From an uncultured Bacteroidales bacterium (GTDB lineage: Bacteria > Bacteroidota > Bacteroidia > Bacteroidales > UBA11471), in the NCBI GenBank assembly GCA_947625885.1, contig CANQQA010000009.1, forward strand, positions 19,199 through 83,198: 64,000 nt of DNA, given 5' to 3'. Below, in pieces: positions 19,475 through 30,179 of this stretch. The notes beneath the pieces are model-generated. The model did no database searches. It was given only the letters and a program-made list of their open reading frames with translations, and had not been told where the DNA came from. Numbering within the stretch: the first letter of the stretch is position 1; every line of letters starts with the position of its first letter. Both the position numbers and the translations under genes were made by a program.

Positions 19475-21758
19475 AGTGGAAAGAGAGGCTGCGCCCGAAG
19501 CTCTCCATGTTGTAGTAGTGCGGACGGTCGTTGCGGGAGGGGTCGTGCAGCCCGATGCCCATGTCGAGGCGGATAACGAGGAATGAGAGGTCGTAGCGCA
19601 ATCCGACGCCCGTGCCGAGTGCCATGTCTTTTCCGAAAGTTTTCATGTCGAGGGTGCCGCCCGGGCGATTCTCGTCGGCGCGCAGCAGCCAGATGTTTCC
19701 GGCATCGAGGAACATGGCGCCGTGCAGGTCGCCGATGATGGGGAAGCGCCATTCGGCATTCATTTCCATTTTGAAATCGCCGGTCTGGTCGAGGTACGAA
19801 TCGACCTTGTCGGCAGGCGGGGCGTAGCTGCCGGGACCTACCGAGCGTATGGTGAAGGCTCTGATGCTGTTGGCGCCGCCGATGTAGAACTGCTCGCTGT
19901 ACGGGAGTACCGACGAATTGCCGTAAGCCCACCCCGCTCCCACCATGAAGCGGGTCGCCAGCCACGAATCGCCCCACAAGCGGCGATAGTAGCGGAAATC
20001 GAGCGTCGGTTTGACAAATTGCGAAAAGGGTATTCCGAGAAATTTTTTGCTGCCCTCGCTGCCGGATACGACGGCATTCATCAGGTTGCCGGCAGTGGAG
20101 AGGGTTGCCTGCCAGAAAATGCGGTTAGCCGCTTTGTAGCCGAAAGAGCGATCGTAGCGGTAGGTGTAACCCAAAACGGGTATGAGCTGGTTGCGGAAAC
20201 TGAGGGCTATGGCGGGATTGGCGGCAAGCGTGCTGTCGAACTCCGCCGTAGAGTTGAAAAGATAATCGTAGCTGAGCTTGGGCAAATGGAAGGTATGGAA
20301 GCTGTACCGCGACGACTGGAAGTCGAGCGCGATGGCGAGGTTGAGCGAGAGCATGCGGAAATAGCGCGGACGATTCATCAGGTCGGCACCCAGCGAGAAT
20401 GTGGTTTTCCCGCCGTAGCGGTGTTCGATGCGGGTATCCCAAAACAGCGACGAGGGGAGCAGGCGCGGAAATGTCAAAGAGGCATTCACGCCAAATTCGT
20501 AGGAGTTGAGCAGGGAGCGTTTTTCGCCCGCACGTCTTTTTCCGGTCTGCCATTCGTAGGAGCCGGACAATTCGAGGGAGAGTCGCTCCCCGCCCCCGAA
20601 AATATTTTTGTGCGCCAGCCCGAAGATGACGCCCGGACCGATGAAACTGCTGGTCGAGGAGGTAACATTCGCCTCGAACCACGCCTCCATCGGGGTATCC
20701 ATCGACGCCTCGAAAGTGATGTCGAGAAGGTCGGAAACGCCGCTCGTGTCGTGCGGGGCGACCGAAAGATTGACGTAACGGAACACACCCATGCGCATCA
20801 GGCTGTTGAGCGACTCCTCCTGCCGGTCGAGGGTGTAGAGGTCGCCCGGATAAAGGGTGATATTGCGTTCGAGAAAACGAAGGCGCACCTTGTGCGGTCG
20901 CTGGTAAAAGAGGGTCAGGTGCGACAGGCGCATCGTATCGACAACGCCCTGCCCCGTAAGGCTTTTCAATTCAAAGGCGACGTTTCCCACCCGATAGGTG
21001 CGGCGGGCATCTGCCGGTATGTTGGGGCGCACCTGCATACGCAAGGCGACCGAATAGGGAAGCAGGGTCGTATCGGCAAAATATGCCAGATAGTCGGGGC
21101 GGAAATAGTAATATCCCTTGTTGCGGAGGTCGCGGGTGATGCGGTTGCGCTCGGCGGAAAGGGTGGCGGCGTTGTAGATGTTGCCCACGTGCAGAAGCGT
21201 GGCTGTGCACGACGAATCGACAAGGGCGGTTATCGGGTCGGTCGGTCGCGGAAACTCTATCGACGAATAGCGATAGGGCGTGCCGTACACGACGCGGTAG
21301 TCGATGCGGGCTTTCTTGGGGTTGCGCCGGTTGTAGAGCAGTTCGTAAGTCGCCGACGAACCGAAATAGCCGTAATTGTCCAAAATCTGCGGCACGACGG
21401 CGACCCGCAAATCGGGTTGCGCGGTGGAAATGAGTACGGGCGTCTTGGCGAAGCGTTCGTAGAACCAATGTTTGAAACCTTTGTCGCGGGTGGGGGTAAC
21501 GTGGTTATAGACCCACAGACCGAAGGGGAAGGGCCACCGTACGTAGGGCGAAAACAAGGCGTTGTTGGGCTTCACCGAAAGGGCTTCTTTCACGGCGCTC
21601 TCGGCATCGCTTTCTATCTTCTCGCCTTTCTGCTCGGGCTCCATGCGTATCTTTTTCACGCCGGTGTACAAGACTTCGCCCTCTCCTATCCGGCTCGTGG
21701 TGTCGCAGGCGGAGAAACATACCGATATGAGTAATATGCAAAGGTATATCTTTTTCAC
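19452..21758 (-). CDS. tamL: TamL: lipoprotein TamA-like Omp85 barrel protein
   Basis: Omp85-family outer-membrane assembly protein. The start is a GTG overlapping the tamB stop (GTGA). The N-terminus is a lipoprotein signal (MKKIYLCILLISVCFSAC), which marks the Bacteroidota TamL variant of TamA. POTRA-like regions occupy about residues 25-340. A 16-strand-type barrel follows, with FYIGGANSIRAF (the conserved Omp85 strap motif near the end) and a final aromatic residue in the closing sequence IGYPF. Together with TamB it should form the envelope TAM complex that helps insert outer-membrane proteins or move lipids. The gene end is the source of the 37-bp direct repeat. Confidence 0.9.
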   Translation of the reverse strand: MKKIYLCILLISVCFSACDTTSRIGEGEVLYTGVKKIRMEPEQKGEKIESDAESAVKEALSVKPNNALFSPYVRWPFPFGLWVYNHVTPTRDKGFKHWFYERFAKTPVLISTAQPDLRVAVVPQILDNYGYFGSSATYELLYNRRNPKKARIDYRVVYGTPYRYSSIEFPRPTDPITALVDSSCTATLLHVGNIYNAATLSAERNRITRDLRNKGYYYFRPDYLAYFADTTLLPYSVALRMQVRPNIPADARRTYRVGNVAFELKSLTGQGVVDTMRLSHLTLFYQRPHKVRLRFLERNITLYPGDLYTLDRQEESLNSLMRMGVFRYVNLSVAPHDTSGVSDLLDITFEASMDTPMEAWFEANVTSSTSSFIGPGVIFGLAHKNIFGGGERLSLELSGSYEWQTGKRRAGEKRSLLNSYEFGVNASLTFPRLLPSSLFWDTRIEHRYGGKTTFSLGADLMNRPRYFRMLSLNLAIALDFQSSRYSFHTFHLPKLSYDYLFNSTAEFDSTLAANPAIALSFRNQLIPVLGYTYRYDRSFGYKAANRIFWQATLSTAGNLMNAVVSGSEGSKKFLGIPFSQFVKPTLDFRYYRRLWGDSWLATRFMVGAGWAYGNSSVLPYSEQFYIGGANSIRAFTIRSVGPGSYAPPADKVDSYLDQTGDFKMEMNAEWRFPIIGDLHGAMFLDAGNIWLLRADENRPGGTLDMKTFGKDMALGTGVGLRYDLSFLVIRLDMGIGLHDPSRNDRPHYYNMESFGRSLSFHLAIGYPF

Positions 21759-24700
21759 GGCTTCTGTTTTTCTTTTTCTGCGGCTTGTTTTTTACGCGCC
21801 GAACGACGGAACAACGCTTTCAAATGCGCCAGTTTTTTCTTTACGGCAAAACCGACGCCCGTTTTCGTTACTTCGCCTTCGAGTATGCTCTCCTGTCCCG
21901 TATGGCGGAACAGTTTCACCAACATATTATCGCGCTTGTCGAGGTAATATTCCAGCGCAATGTCCTCGATAAGGTTTTGCTTCAAATTGTCGGACGAATT
22001 GTCGTCGGGACTGTAACTGCCGCCGATGACGATGCGCACGCGGTCGTTGAACAATTTTTTGGAGAGCTGGTAGGAATAGTCGGTGCGGGTGGTGCCGTCG
22101 GCTTCTTCCTGACTGTCGATGCCGAAACTGAGTTCGACGTTTTTCAGATTGTTGCGCGACCATTTATTCAGTTCGTTCTGCAAAAACTGGTTCAGCGGAT
22201 TTCCGGAAAAGAGACTTCCCTGCGAAGACGACGGACCGGTGTACATATTGTAAACCAGCAGCCCCATTGCCTGCGTGGCACGCTGCTCGGCGGTCATGGA
22301 CGAAAGTTCGTTCTGTATGGTAAGGTCGTTCGGAGCAGCCACATCGAAAACGATAGAGAGGTCTTCGAGACTGTTCGCCAACGTAATGGAGACATCAAAC
22401 TGCACCGTGCGCGAGGTGTTCCCCGATGATACCGACACCTGTATTTTGTCGGTTGCCGTAATGTCGAGTACGGGTGCGGCGATGTCGCCCGCCCATGCCA
22501 CCGAGCTGCCGTCTTTTATTGTAAAGAGCTTGTCGCCTATCAGCGGAATGGAGTAGCACACCGTACCGCCCGACAATTCGTATCGTCCGGTGAAGCGGCT
22601 GTCGCCCAACGCGTTCATGGTATAGGTAAGGCTGCCGCCTCCCTGCAAATCGACGTAGCTGTTTCCGTCGGGAGTAAGCTCCACCGAGAGGGCTACGGCA
22701 TTGCCTATGTCGATATTCACCTGCATATCCATGCCCGAAACTTTCCGGAGAGGCAGCAACGAATCGACTTCGAGAGTGTCGGCAAAAACGGTGAAAGTTA
22801 CCATATCGCCGTAATCGCTCACGCCGGGCAGGGAATTGTTGTCGCGCAAGACGTAGGTGGCTTCGGTGCCGTTGAGCAGTTCGACGTTGCCGCGCAACAC
22901 CAGCGCATCGGTGTAGCCGCGCGCCGAAATATCTATATCGGCATCGGCTACACCGTAGAGCATGGAGGTTTTGTTTTTCGGCGTTTCAAAGAGACGGAAA
23001 TTTTTTCCGATAACTTCCGCATCGAGATACGGACGGGACAAGTCGGAAATATCTGCCGAGCCTTTTATCGAAAGGGGTCTGTTGTTGGTACCGTATATCA
23101 AAAGCGAATCGACGAAAGCCTTGTCGTCGCGGAAAGAGAGTTCGACCGGCTCTAACCGGAAACGGCTGCCCGTCATCGGGACCTCGACCCTGCCGCCAGT
23201 CAAAGAGAGCGCACCCGTCAGATGCGGCGCGTCGAAAGCGCCTTTCATGGATATGTCTCCATGCAGCAGCCCTTCGACTTTGAGCATATCGTCGGAAACA
23301 AAAGCATTTGCCAAACGCACGGGAAAATCGGAGATGTGCACCTCGGCGGCAACGGGTGCCGGCGAAAGCGTATCGGTGTCGTAACGGAGAGCTGCCGTCA
23401 ATGTCTCGACACTATCGACCGACAGCTCAGCCGACGCCTCCATCACCGATGCCGACGGCTGCCGGTATGCCGCTACAAGCCCCAGATTACCAAGATAATT
23501 GCCGTCGTATTGCGTGGAATCGAAACGAAGAGCGGCATCGAGAAGAGGATATCCGTCCGCGAATCCGGCAGAAATATCCGCCGAAAGATGCGTATCGACA
23601 GGGGGCGCAGAGGGGACGAGCGCCAAAACGGGTGCCACATCGAAATTGCGAATATCGAGCGATACGCCCTTTCCGCCGAGAGCTTCGTCGGAATGCAAGG
23701 CAAACCGCTGCAACTCACGTTCCAACAAGAGGTCGGCAGCCAGATGTCCGTCGAAAAACCATTCGATGTAATTGCCGGTGTTCAGCGTCCAACCCGCTAC
23801 GCCCAAAACGGGGTGTTCGGGCGCCAGCGAAACGCGCACCGTCGTATCGGACAGGAAAGCGTCCATATCGAGCATCAGACTTTGCACACCTTCCTGATTC
23901 CGCTGCCGCAGCGCCGCAAAAAATTCCTGCGGGGCAATATAGCCCCCGATGCCCGCCGACGCCAGCATTTCCGACGTTTCCGGCGTATTGCCCATGTGCA
24001 GAGCGTAATGCAGCGTATCGGCATTTTGTTGCAGCGCGATTTTCAGGGTATCGGCTTTCAGCGATGAAAGAGAGGAGCCGACGACTTCGGCATCGAAAAA
24101 GAGCGGTGTCGCATCGCCGTGTCCGGCAGCAAGGTCGAATGTCGAGAGCTGTACATCATTCATACGGAGCAGCTTCTCCACTGCCTGTTCTGGCACGATG
24201 CGCCCCTGTAAGGCAAACGAAGGCAGGGCATCGCACAAAACCGCCGGTGCGATTTTTTTCGCATCGACGGCATACGACAACGTATCGACGAACGTCATTA
24301 CGGAAGCAAGGAACGTATCAATGCCTGCGGGTGCGGCAAACGCAAAATTCACGCCCGGCAGACCGAGACGGGCATCGAGCGAGTCGCGCCACATGCCGGC
24401 GGCGACCGCCAGCGAATCAAGCGCAAAATCGGTATCGAGCAGACGAAACGCCGTACTGTCCAGCCGGAGTTTCATCGTATATTCGTCGGAAGCATTCATC
24501 GTTGCCGCCACATCGAGCGACGAGGCAAAAGTAATGGAATCGGTAGTGAATCGCAAGGTTTTCAAGTCGATACGGTCGATTGTACCCGAAAGGCGAGCAC
24601 GGCTCTCGCCGGCAGTAAGACGTCCCTGCAAAGCCATATCGAAACGCATCGCCTCCGCCTCGCTCTGCAAATGTCCGGAAAGTGCTTGGGTGTCGAGAGC

Positions 24701-26479
24701 CAGCGCGACAGATAAATTTTCATAACGGTAACCGCCGTAATCGAGCGTATCGACTTGCACGTCAAGTACGGCTTCCATATCGGGAGAAAAGGGGTCGAAG
24801 CGGCAACCTTCGGCAGCGAGCGACATCGAGAGCAGCCCCAAACTGTCGTGCGGCAGAAATTCGGACAGCGGAAAAGCAGAAAATTCCACCGCCGCCCGAT
24901 ATGCCGTATCGGGGAACAGATAGCCGGCATCGAGCGACAGCTCCCCGTCGGAGACCGTCCACCCCAAATGAGCGGACGCCGACCTGCCGTTACTGAAATC
25001 GGCTTGCGCCGACAGACGCATCGAGTCGGGAATCACCACGCGCGCACGCAACGAGCTGTCGAACAGTGCAGGGACGAAAGAGAGTTTGTCCAAACGGGCG
25101 GAGATATCGACATGTGCCGCCAAACTGTCGGTAAAGGTAAGCGACTTTACTTCGCCGCTCAGCAACATATCGGCGCAGTGCGGCAGCTCGGCGGAAAGGC
25201 GGTGCAGGCGCAAATCGTCGAGTGCACCGTCGAGCGAGAGTTCGAGCAAGAGCGATTCAAAAGGCAGCTCCGCCGCAGTCGCTGCCAACGAGGGGTCGAA
25301 CAGCACGGCATCGGCAATGCCCACCGCCGCTGCCAACTCCGCCGAAAGATTCGCCGAATCGTCCATCGACAGCACGGAACCGTCGGCATCGACCTCTGCC
25401 GACACCATCGAATGCTCCGTTGCCAGTTGCAGCGCCGCCACTTTCACGGCTGCGGAGTCCATCGAAAAAGCCGCCTCGCCGCGACAAACACGCAGTCCCG
25501 AACGCTCCTGCAACGAAAGCGCCCGCAGCTGCGCCGCCACTGCGCTGCCGCAATTGTAAACGGATTCGAGCGAAAGGGTTACATCGGAAAGCTGTATGCA
25601 GTCGGCATCGAAACCGTCGTGCGGGGAGTAATCTTTTCGGGCATATTTCACCTGCGTATCGTCGAGCCGCAGGGCAAGCGCGCGTATCGTCCACGGCAGA
25701 GACGCCGTATCGGATTCGGCAGAGGGTTCCGGTTCGACCACCGCAGGCACCGCCGCATCGGGGTCGGTCAGGTATTCCACCTCTCCGGCGTGGAGCTGCA
25801 ACAGCGCCACATCGACCGACTGCCGTCCCAAATCGACAGCCACACCGTCAATTCCGATTTTTCCGGCAGCCGCCGACAAAAACGACTCGTCGTATGCCCC
25901 CTCCATACCATAAACGATACGGTCGATTGCAGCTTGCCGCACGGCAAGACGCCACGCCAACGGCTCCGAAGCAGCCGTATCGGCAGGTGCCGGCTCCGAT
26001 GCGGGACGCCCCAGACGCATCGACACCGACCCATCGGCAAGCCGCAAAAAGGCGGCATCAACCGTTTCGGCGCGGAGGCGCGCCTCCGTATGCAGCAAAG
26101 CGGCTTCGCCGAGCTTTACCCGCAACGAAAATCCGGTCGTGTCGGCATAGTTGAAACAAACATCGCGCAGCGACAATTCCGGTATGACGGCAGCCAAGCG
26201 CAACAGCGGCAGAGCTTCGATTTCGACGTGTCCCCGACCAAGCGCGCACAACGTATCGCCCTCCGACAAAACGACGACACCACCGAGATCGAGAGTAAGC
26301 GGGAAACGCAAACGGAAATCATCGACCGACACTTGCAGCGTATCGTCGGAAACGGCGTTGCAAACCTGTCGCACGGCAAACCGCTGCACGGGCGGAATAT
26401 AAAGCAATGCCGCGACCAGCAGGAGAATGCCCATCGGCACGGCAAGTATTATCGCGCCATATTTCAGAACAAGTTTCAT
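21755..26479 (-). CDS. tamB: TamB-like translocation/assembly protein
   Basis: Very long periplasm-spanning protein (1574 aa) anchored by one N-terminal helix (about residues 7-28) followed by AsmA-like and beta-rich repeat regions. The C-terminal about 400 residues are a DUF490/TamB domain, with LSYTMNALGDSRFTGRYEL and, near the end, LSKKLFNDRVRIVIGGSYSP. It ends in a lysine-rich tail. Partner of TamL, whose start codon overlaps its stop by 4 bp. A strong hairpin at 26653-26684 separates it from the upstream phosphohexomutase gene, so the pair probably has its own promoter, not clearly recognised. Confidence 0.92.
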   Translation of the reverse strand: MKLVLKYGAIILAVPMGILLLVAALLYIPPVQRFAVRQVCNAVSDDTLQVSVDDFRLRFPLTLDLGGVVVLSEGDTLCALGRGHVEIEALPLLRLAAVIPELSLRDVCFNYADTTGFSLRVKLGEAALLHTEARLRAETVDAAFLRLADGSVSMRLGRPASEPAPADTAASEPLAWRLAVRQAAIDRIVYGMEGAYDESFLSAAAGKIGIDGVAVDLGRQSVDVALLQLHAGEVEYLTDPDAAVPAVVEPEPSAESDTASLPWTIRALALRLDDTQVKYARKDYSPHDGFDADCIQLSDVTLSLESVYNCGSAVAAQLRALSLQERSGLRVCRGEAAFSMDSAAVKVAALQLATEHSMVSAEVDADGSVLSMDDSANLSAELAAAVGIADAVLFDPSLAATAAELPFESLLLELSLDGALDDLRLHRLSAELPHCADMLLSGEVKSLTFTDSLAAHVDISARLDKLSFVPALFDSSLRARVVIPDSMRLSAQADFSNGRSASAHLGWTVSDGELSLDAGYLFPDTAYRAAVEFSAFPLSEFLPHDSLGLLSMSLAAEGCRFDPFSPDMEAVLDVQVDTLDYGGYRYENLSVALALDTQALSGHLQSEAEAMRFDMALQGRLTAGESRARLSGTIDRIDLKTLRFTTDSITFASSLDVAATMNASDEYTMKLRLDSTAFRLLDTDFALDSLAVAAGMWRDSLDARLGLPGVNFAFAAPAGIDTFLASVMTFVDTLSYAVDAKKIAPAVLCDALPSFALQGRIVPEQAVEKLLRMNDVQLSTFDLAAGHGDATPLFFDAEVVGSSLSSLKADTLKIALQQNADTLHYALHMGNTPETSEMLASAGIGGYIAPQEFFAALRQRNQEGVQSLMLDMDAFLSDTTVRVSLAPEHPVLGVAGWTLNTGNYIEWFFDGHLAADLLLERELQRFALHSDEALGGKGVSLDIRNFDVAPVLALVPSAPPVDTHLSADISAGFADGYPLLDAALRFDSTQYDGNYLGNLGLVAAYRQPSASVMEASAELSVDSVETLTAALRYDTDTLSPAPVAAEVHISDFPVRLANAFVSDDMLKVEGLLHGDISMKGAFDAPHLTGALSLTGGRVEVPMTGSRFRLEPVELSFRDDKAFVDSLLIYGTNNRPLSIKGSADISDLSRPYLDAEVIGKNFRLFETPKNKTSMLYGVADADIDISARGYTDALVLRGNVELLNGTEATYVLRDNNSLPGVSDYGDMVTFTVFADTLEVDSLLPLRKVSGMDMQVNIDIGNAVALSVELTPDGNSYVDLQGGGSLTYTMNALGDSRFTGRYELSGGTVCYSIPLIGDKLFTIKDGSSVAWAGDIAAPVLDITATDKIQVSVSSGNTSRTVQFDVSITLANSLEDLSIVFDVAAPNDLTIQNELSSMTAEQRATQAMGLLVYNMYTGPSSSQGSLFSGNPLNQFLQNELNKWSRNNLKNVELSFGIDSQEEADGTTRTDYSYQLSKKLFNDRVRIVIGGSYSPDDNSSDNLKQNLIEDIALEYYLDKRDNMLVKLFRHTGQESILEGEVTKTGVGFAVKKKLAHLKALFRRSARKKQAAEKEKQKP

Positions 26480-26652
26480 TCGTCGTTCGATGCTCCGACA
26501 CGGAGATGCCGGAAAATCCGTTTGTTTCGATAACGTGTTTTTTCAACAGATGCCGCCGCCGTTTGTTTCTGCAAACCGATAAAAAACGGACGACAGCTCT
26601 GCCGTATCCTTTTGCCGGAATGGGAACAGCGTCCGTGCCGGCTTATCATAAT

Positions 26653-26684
26653 AAGGGCAGGTCGGGAAATGCCGACCTGCCCTT
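26653..26684 (-). terminator. Hairpin terminator after the phosphohexomutase gene
   Basis: A perfect 13-bp stem (26653-26665 with 26672-26684, 6-nt loop) lies just past the stop at 26701 on the minus strand. The T-rich tract after it is weak, but position and strength fit termination. Confidence 0.75.
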
Positions 26685-26700
26685 GTTTACCCTAAGCAGA

Positions 26701-28449
26701 TTATACGCCGAGAGAAGCGGCAACCGCTTTGATTTTTTCTTCGGCGGCAGCCACCGTCTTGTCGTAGTCGGCGCGCGATTTGAGTTCGCCGCTCACTTCG
26801 ACATAGAATTTGATTTTCGGCTCGGTGCCCGAAGGACGTATCGACACTTTCGTGCCGTCTTCGGTGAAGTATTGCAGCACGTTCGAGGTCGTCGGCATGT
26901 TGAGAGTATATTTCTCGCCAGCCGTGAAATCCTGAGCCACGAGGGTGGCATAGTCTTTTGCCAATACGACTTTGGAACCGGCAATTTCGGTAATGGGGTT
27001 CGCACGGTAATTCTTCATCATGGCTTCGATTTCTTCGGCACCCGATTTTCCCTTGCGCACCACCGAAATACCTTTTTCTTTGGAGAATCCGTATTCCACG
27101 TAGATGTCCTGCAACATTTCGTACATGGTCTTGCCGTTGTCCTTCGCCCAAGCGGCTATTTCCGCCATGAGGGCGCACGACGACACGGCATCTTTGTCGC
27201 GCACGAAATCTTCGGGCAGAAAACCGTAGCTCTCCTCGCCGCCGCCTATATACTGACGTTTGCCTTCGAGTTCGCGTATCACGGCGGCAATCCATTTGAA
27301 GCCGGTATATACGTCGAAGCATTCGATGCCGTTGCGGTCGGCTATCTTCTTGATAAGCTCGGTGGTAACGATGGTTTTCACCATGTACTCGCCGCCTTTG
27401 AGACGGCCGGTGGCTTTGTATTGCGAAATGAGGTAGTTGGTAAAGAGCATGGCGTTCTGGTTACCGTTTACGAGAATCCACTCGCCTTTGTCGTTTTTCA
27501 GAGCGATGCCCATGCGGTCGGCATCGGGGTCGGACGCCATGACGATGTCGGCATCGACTTCTTTGGCTTTGCGTATGGCGAGGTCGAGGGCGGCAGGCTC
27601 TTCGGGGTTGGGCGACTTCACGGTGGGGAAATCGCCGCTGATAACGTCTTGTTCGGGCACGTGGATAATGTTGGTGAATCCGTATGCCGCCAATGCCATC
27701 GGCACGAGTTTCACGCCGGTACCGTGTATGGGAGTGTATACGATTTTGAGGTCTTTGTGGCGGGCGATGATTTCGGGGTTGAGCGAAAGTCCTTTGATGC
27801 GGGAAATGAATTTGCGGTCGATTTCGTCGCCGATGATTTCAATCAACGCCTTGTTGCCTTTGAAATTGATATCGGAAACGGAACGGATTTTATTCACTTC
27901 GGAAATGGTGTTTTTGTCGTGCGGCGACACCATCTGCGCACCGTCGTCCCAATAGGCTTTATAGCCGTTGTATTCTTTGGGGTTGTGCGATGCGGTGAGA
28001 ATGATACCGCTCTGGCAGCCCAATTCGCGAATGGCGAACGACATTTCGGGTGTGGGGCGCAGTGCGTCGAACAGATATACTTTGATGCCGTTTGCCGAGA
28101 AAATATCTGCCGATATTTCTGCGAACCTGCGGCTGTTGTTGCGGCAGTCGTGCCCGATGACGACTTTTATCTGCGGCAGCGATGCAAACTCTTTTTTCAG
28201 ATAGTTTGCCAATCCCTGCGTAGCGGCGCCCACCGTGTAGATATTCATGCGGTTGGTGCCTACGCCCATGATACCGCGCAAGCCGCCGGTACCGAATTCG
28301 AGGTCTTTGTAGAAGGCTTCGATAAGGTCTGTTTTGTCTTCGTTGTCGAGCAGACGGCGCACTTCGGCGCGCGTTTCGGCGTCGTAACCTTCGCCGAGCC
28401 ATACCTGCGCACGGGCGGTTACTTCTTTTAATAATGCTTCGTTTTCCAT
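26701..28449 (-). CDS. Phosphoglucomutase/phosphomannomutase family enzyme
   Basis: Interconverts hexose 1- and 6-phosphates through a phosphoserine intermediate. The 582-aa protein belongs to the long alpha-D-phosphohexomutase branch. Landmarks are FGTGGLRGIMG (52-62), the phosphoserine loop TASHNPKEYNG (152-162, S154), the metal loop DPDADR (307-312), the sugar-specificity loop GGEESYGF (403-410) and the phosphate-binding RPSGTEPK (about 538-545). The choice between glucose and mannose cannot be made from these motifs. Single gene with its own promoter (28486-28517) and terminator. Confidence 0.94.
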   Translation of the reverse strand: MENEALLKEVTARAQVWLGEGYDAETRAEVRRLLDNEDKTDLIEAFYKDLEFGTGGLRGIMGVGTNRMNIYTVGAATQGLANYLKKEFASLPQIKVVIGHDCRNNSRRFAEISADIFSANGIKVYLFDALRPTPEMSFAIRELGCQSGIILTASHNPKEYNGYKAYWDDGAQMVSPHDKNTISEVNKIRSVSDINFKGNKALIEIIGDEIDRKFISRIKGLSLNPEIIARHKDLKIVYTPIHGTGVKLVPMALAAYGFTNIIHVPEQDVISGDFPTVKSPNPEEPAALDLAIRKAKEVDADIVMASDPDADRMGIALKNDKGEWILVNGNQNAMLFTNYLISQYKATGRLKGGEYMVKTIVTTELIKKIADRNGIECFDVYTGFKWIAAVIRELEGKRQYIGGGEESYGFLPEDFVRDKDAVSSCALMAEIAAWAKDNGKTMYEMLQDIYVEYGFSKEKGISVVRKGKSGAEEIEAMMKNYRANPITEIAGSKVVLAKDYATLVAQDFTAGEKYTLNMPTTSNVLQYFTEDGTKVSIRPSGTEPKIKFYVEVSGELKSRADYDKTVAAAEEKIKAVAASLGV

Positions 28450-28485
28450 GTTATTGAGGTTTAATGTTTTTGCAAACTTATGTTA

Positions 28486-28517
28486 CAAATATATAACATT
28501 TTTTCGATATTATCAAA
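28486..28517 (-). promoter_or_regulatory. Bacteroides-type promoter of the phosphohexomutase gene
   Basis: Minus-strand TTTG (28517-28514), 20-nt spacer and TATATTTG (28493-28486). The predicted leader to the ATG at 28449 is about 30 nt. Confidence 0.7.
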
Positions 28518-28544
28518 CGTGCGGTCGAAAAAAAGCAGCAGGCA

Positions 28545-30179
28545 TCAAAATGTTACTTTCAAGCGTTCGCCGGCATCTTTTGCAACAGCACGGTAATACT
28601 CTTCGGAATATCCGGGAAACTCCGGCTCGGCAGGTGCCCCGTAGGGATTGTAAAGAAATTGCCCGTCTTTCTCACGCTTGCGGTTGCCGTCGAGGTATTT
28701 CACCAAGAGGTATTCGCCCAATTCGCGCCAGCGTGCGGTCGTGGAATCGGCTTGCGTACGGCTGTAACGGTCGAGTGCGGCAAGGGCATCGGCTTGCCGG
28801 TCGTAGAATATGGCAAGCACCTCTTTTTCGAGTTGCGGCTGGCGTTCGTTGAATGCGGTTTCCAATTGCTGCTGCAAGGGGCGTATGTCTTCAATCATCA
28901 GGCTGTAACGCCCGTATGCCATATTGGCGACCCAGTTGTAGACCCAAAACGCCGACGTCCACGACACCTTGTACAGCGAGCCGTTTCCTTCGCGGAAACA
29001 GAGAGGCGATTCGGTGAGCGCACCGACGTAGAGGGGTACATAGACCGACGTATTGGCATCATCGACCCCGAACCACAGCACACCGCCGATAGCATCGGGC
29101 AGCCACGAACGCAGCTGGGCGACCAACGAAAATCCGGTCTGCTGGGTGGCGATAGCCCGTTCGTTGATATACTCCTCGCCATCGACCTCGAAGGTCATGG
29201 GACGAAAACGATACGGCACCTTGAATGCGCCTGCACCGGCATCTTTGGTCATGTCGAAAGGCGTGTTCTCGAAGTGGTCGCGCATGGCATCTTTCATATC
29301 CTGCACCGAAAGGCGGCGGGAGGGCTTGATGTAAAGCGGCAGCGGCTTGTCGGACTTACCATATATATAAGGAAGATACTCGTTCATCGTGTCGCTGTAT
29401 TTGTTGTAGAAGCTCCACACACGCGCCTCGCATGCCCGCAGCTCCTCAAATCCTGCCGGCGCATAGGCTTTGGAAAAACTGAATTCGCTGTTCAGACCGT
29501 CGAAATATTTCCGCTCCCGCGCAAAGGATATGACATCGGGCGAATAGAGGCAGTTTTCGGGGTCGTCGAGCGGGAAGGTGTGTATGCGGGAATGGTTGGC
29601 ATGAGCGGCAATGCAGTCGTCGGGAATGCGCACGGCGACCCACACAGCGCCTTTGGAATAGCGTCCCTTCCCTATCATTTCCAATATCCAGACTTCATCG
29701 GGGTCGGCTATCGAAAAACTCTCGCCTTCACTGTAATAGCCGTATTTTTTCACCAGCGAAGTCATTACATTTATCGCTTCGCGCGCCGTCTGCGAGCGTT
29801 GCAATGCCAACGTCATCAACGAACCGTAGTCGATAAGCCCCGTCGTATCCACCAATTCGTGGCGTCCGCCGAAAGTCGTTTCGGTAATCGCTACCTGAAA
29901 TTCGTTCATATGCCCGACCACTTTATAGGTATGGGCTGCCTGCGCAATTTTGCCCAACGGCTTGTTCGTGTCGCAATCGCGTATTTCCACCATCGTGCCT
30001 TTCGGATAGTCGGCGGCGGGAAAGAATGCCAGCGTGCCGTAATGGGTGTGCGAATCGGCGGCATAGGTGATAAGCGTAGAGCCGTCGGTCGTGGCTTTGC
30101 GACCCGCCAATAGGCTGGTGCAGGCAAATGCCGATGCGGCGGCAAAGAAAAACAGCGTGGCAAACAGTGTTTTTTTCAT
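28545..30179 (-). CDS. Secreted C69-family dipeptidase
   Basis: N-terminal-nucleophile peptidase of family C69 (PepD/dipeptidase A type). Residues 1-19 form a signal peptide ending AFA, so cleavage exposes C20 of CTSLLAG, the expected nucleophile. Downstream C69 features are DGSTLITYAADSH, FGGRHELVDTTGLIDYGSL, TAREAINVM, WILEMIGKG and ANHSRIHTFPLDD. The 544-aa length fits the secreted Bacteroidales form. Substrate range in this organism is unknown. Monocistronic by context. Confidence 0.9.
   Translation of the reverse strand: MKKTLFATLFFFAAASAFACTSLLAGRKATTDGSTLITYAADSHTHYGTLAFFPAADYPKGTMVEIRDCDTNKPLGKIAQAAHTYKVVGHMNEFQVAITETTFGGRHELVDTTGLIDYGSLMTLALQRSQTAREAINVMTSLVKKYGYYSEGESFSIADPDEVWILEMIGKGRYSKGAVWVAVRIPDDCIAAHANHSRIHTFPLDDPENCLYSPDVISFARERKYFDGLNSEFSFSKAYAPAGFEELRACEARVWSFYNKYSDTMNEYLPYIYGKSDKPLPLYIKPSRRLSVQDMKDAMRDHFENTPFDMTKDAGAGAFKVPYRFRPMTFEVDGEEYINERAIATQQTGFSLVAQLRSWLPDAIGGVLWFGVDDANTSVYVPLYVGALTESPLCFREGNGSLYKVSWTSAFWVYNWVANMAYGRYSLMIEDIRPLQQQLETAFNERQPQLEKEVLAIFYDRQADALAALDRYSRTQADSTTARWRELGEYLLVKYLDGNRKREKDGQFLYNPYGAPAEPEFPGYSEEYYRAVAKDAGERLKVTF

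Noticed and set aside
24755..26533. 592-codon open frame opposite tamB
   Set aside because: Arginine/histidine-rich shadow of tamB codon usage.
26407..28431. 674-codon open frame on the + strand opposite the phosphohexomutase and upstream tamB region
   Set aside because: Shadow frame; the minus-strand gene shows the full active-site set.
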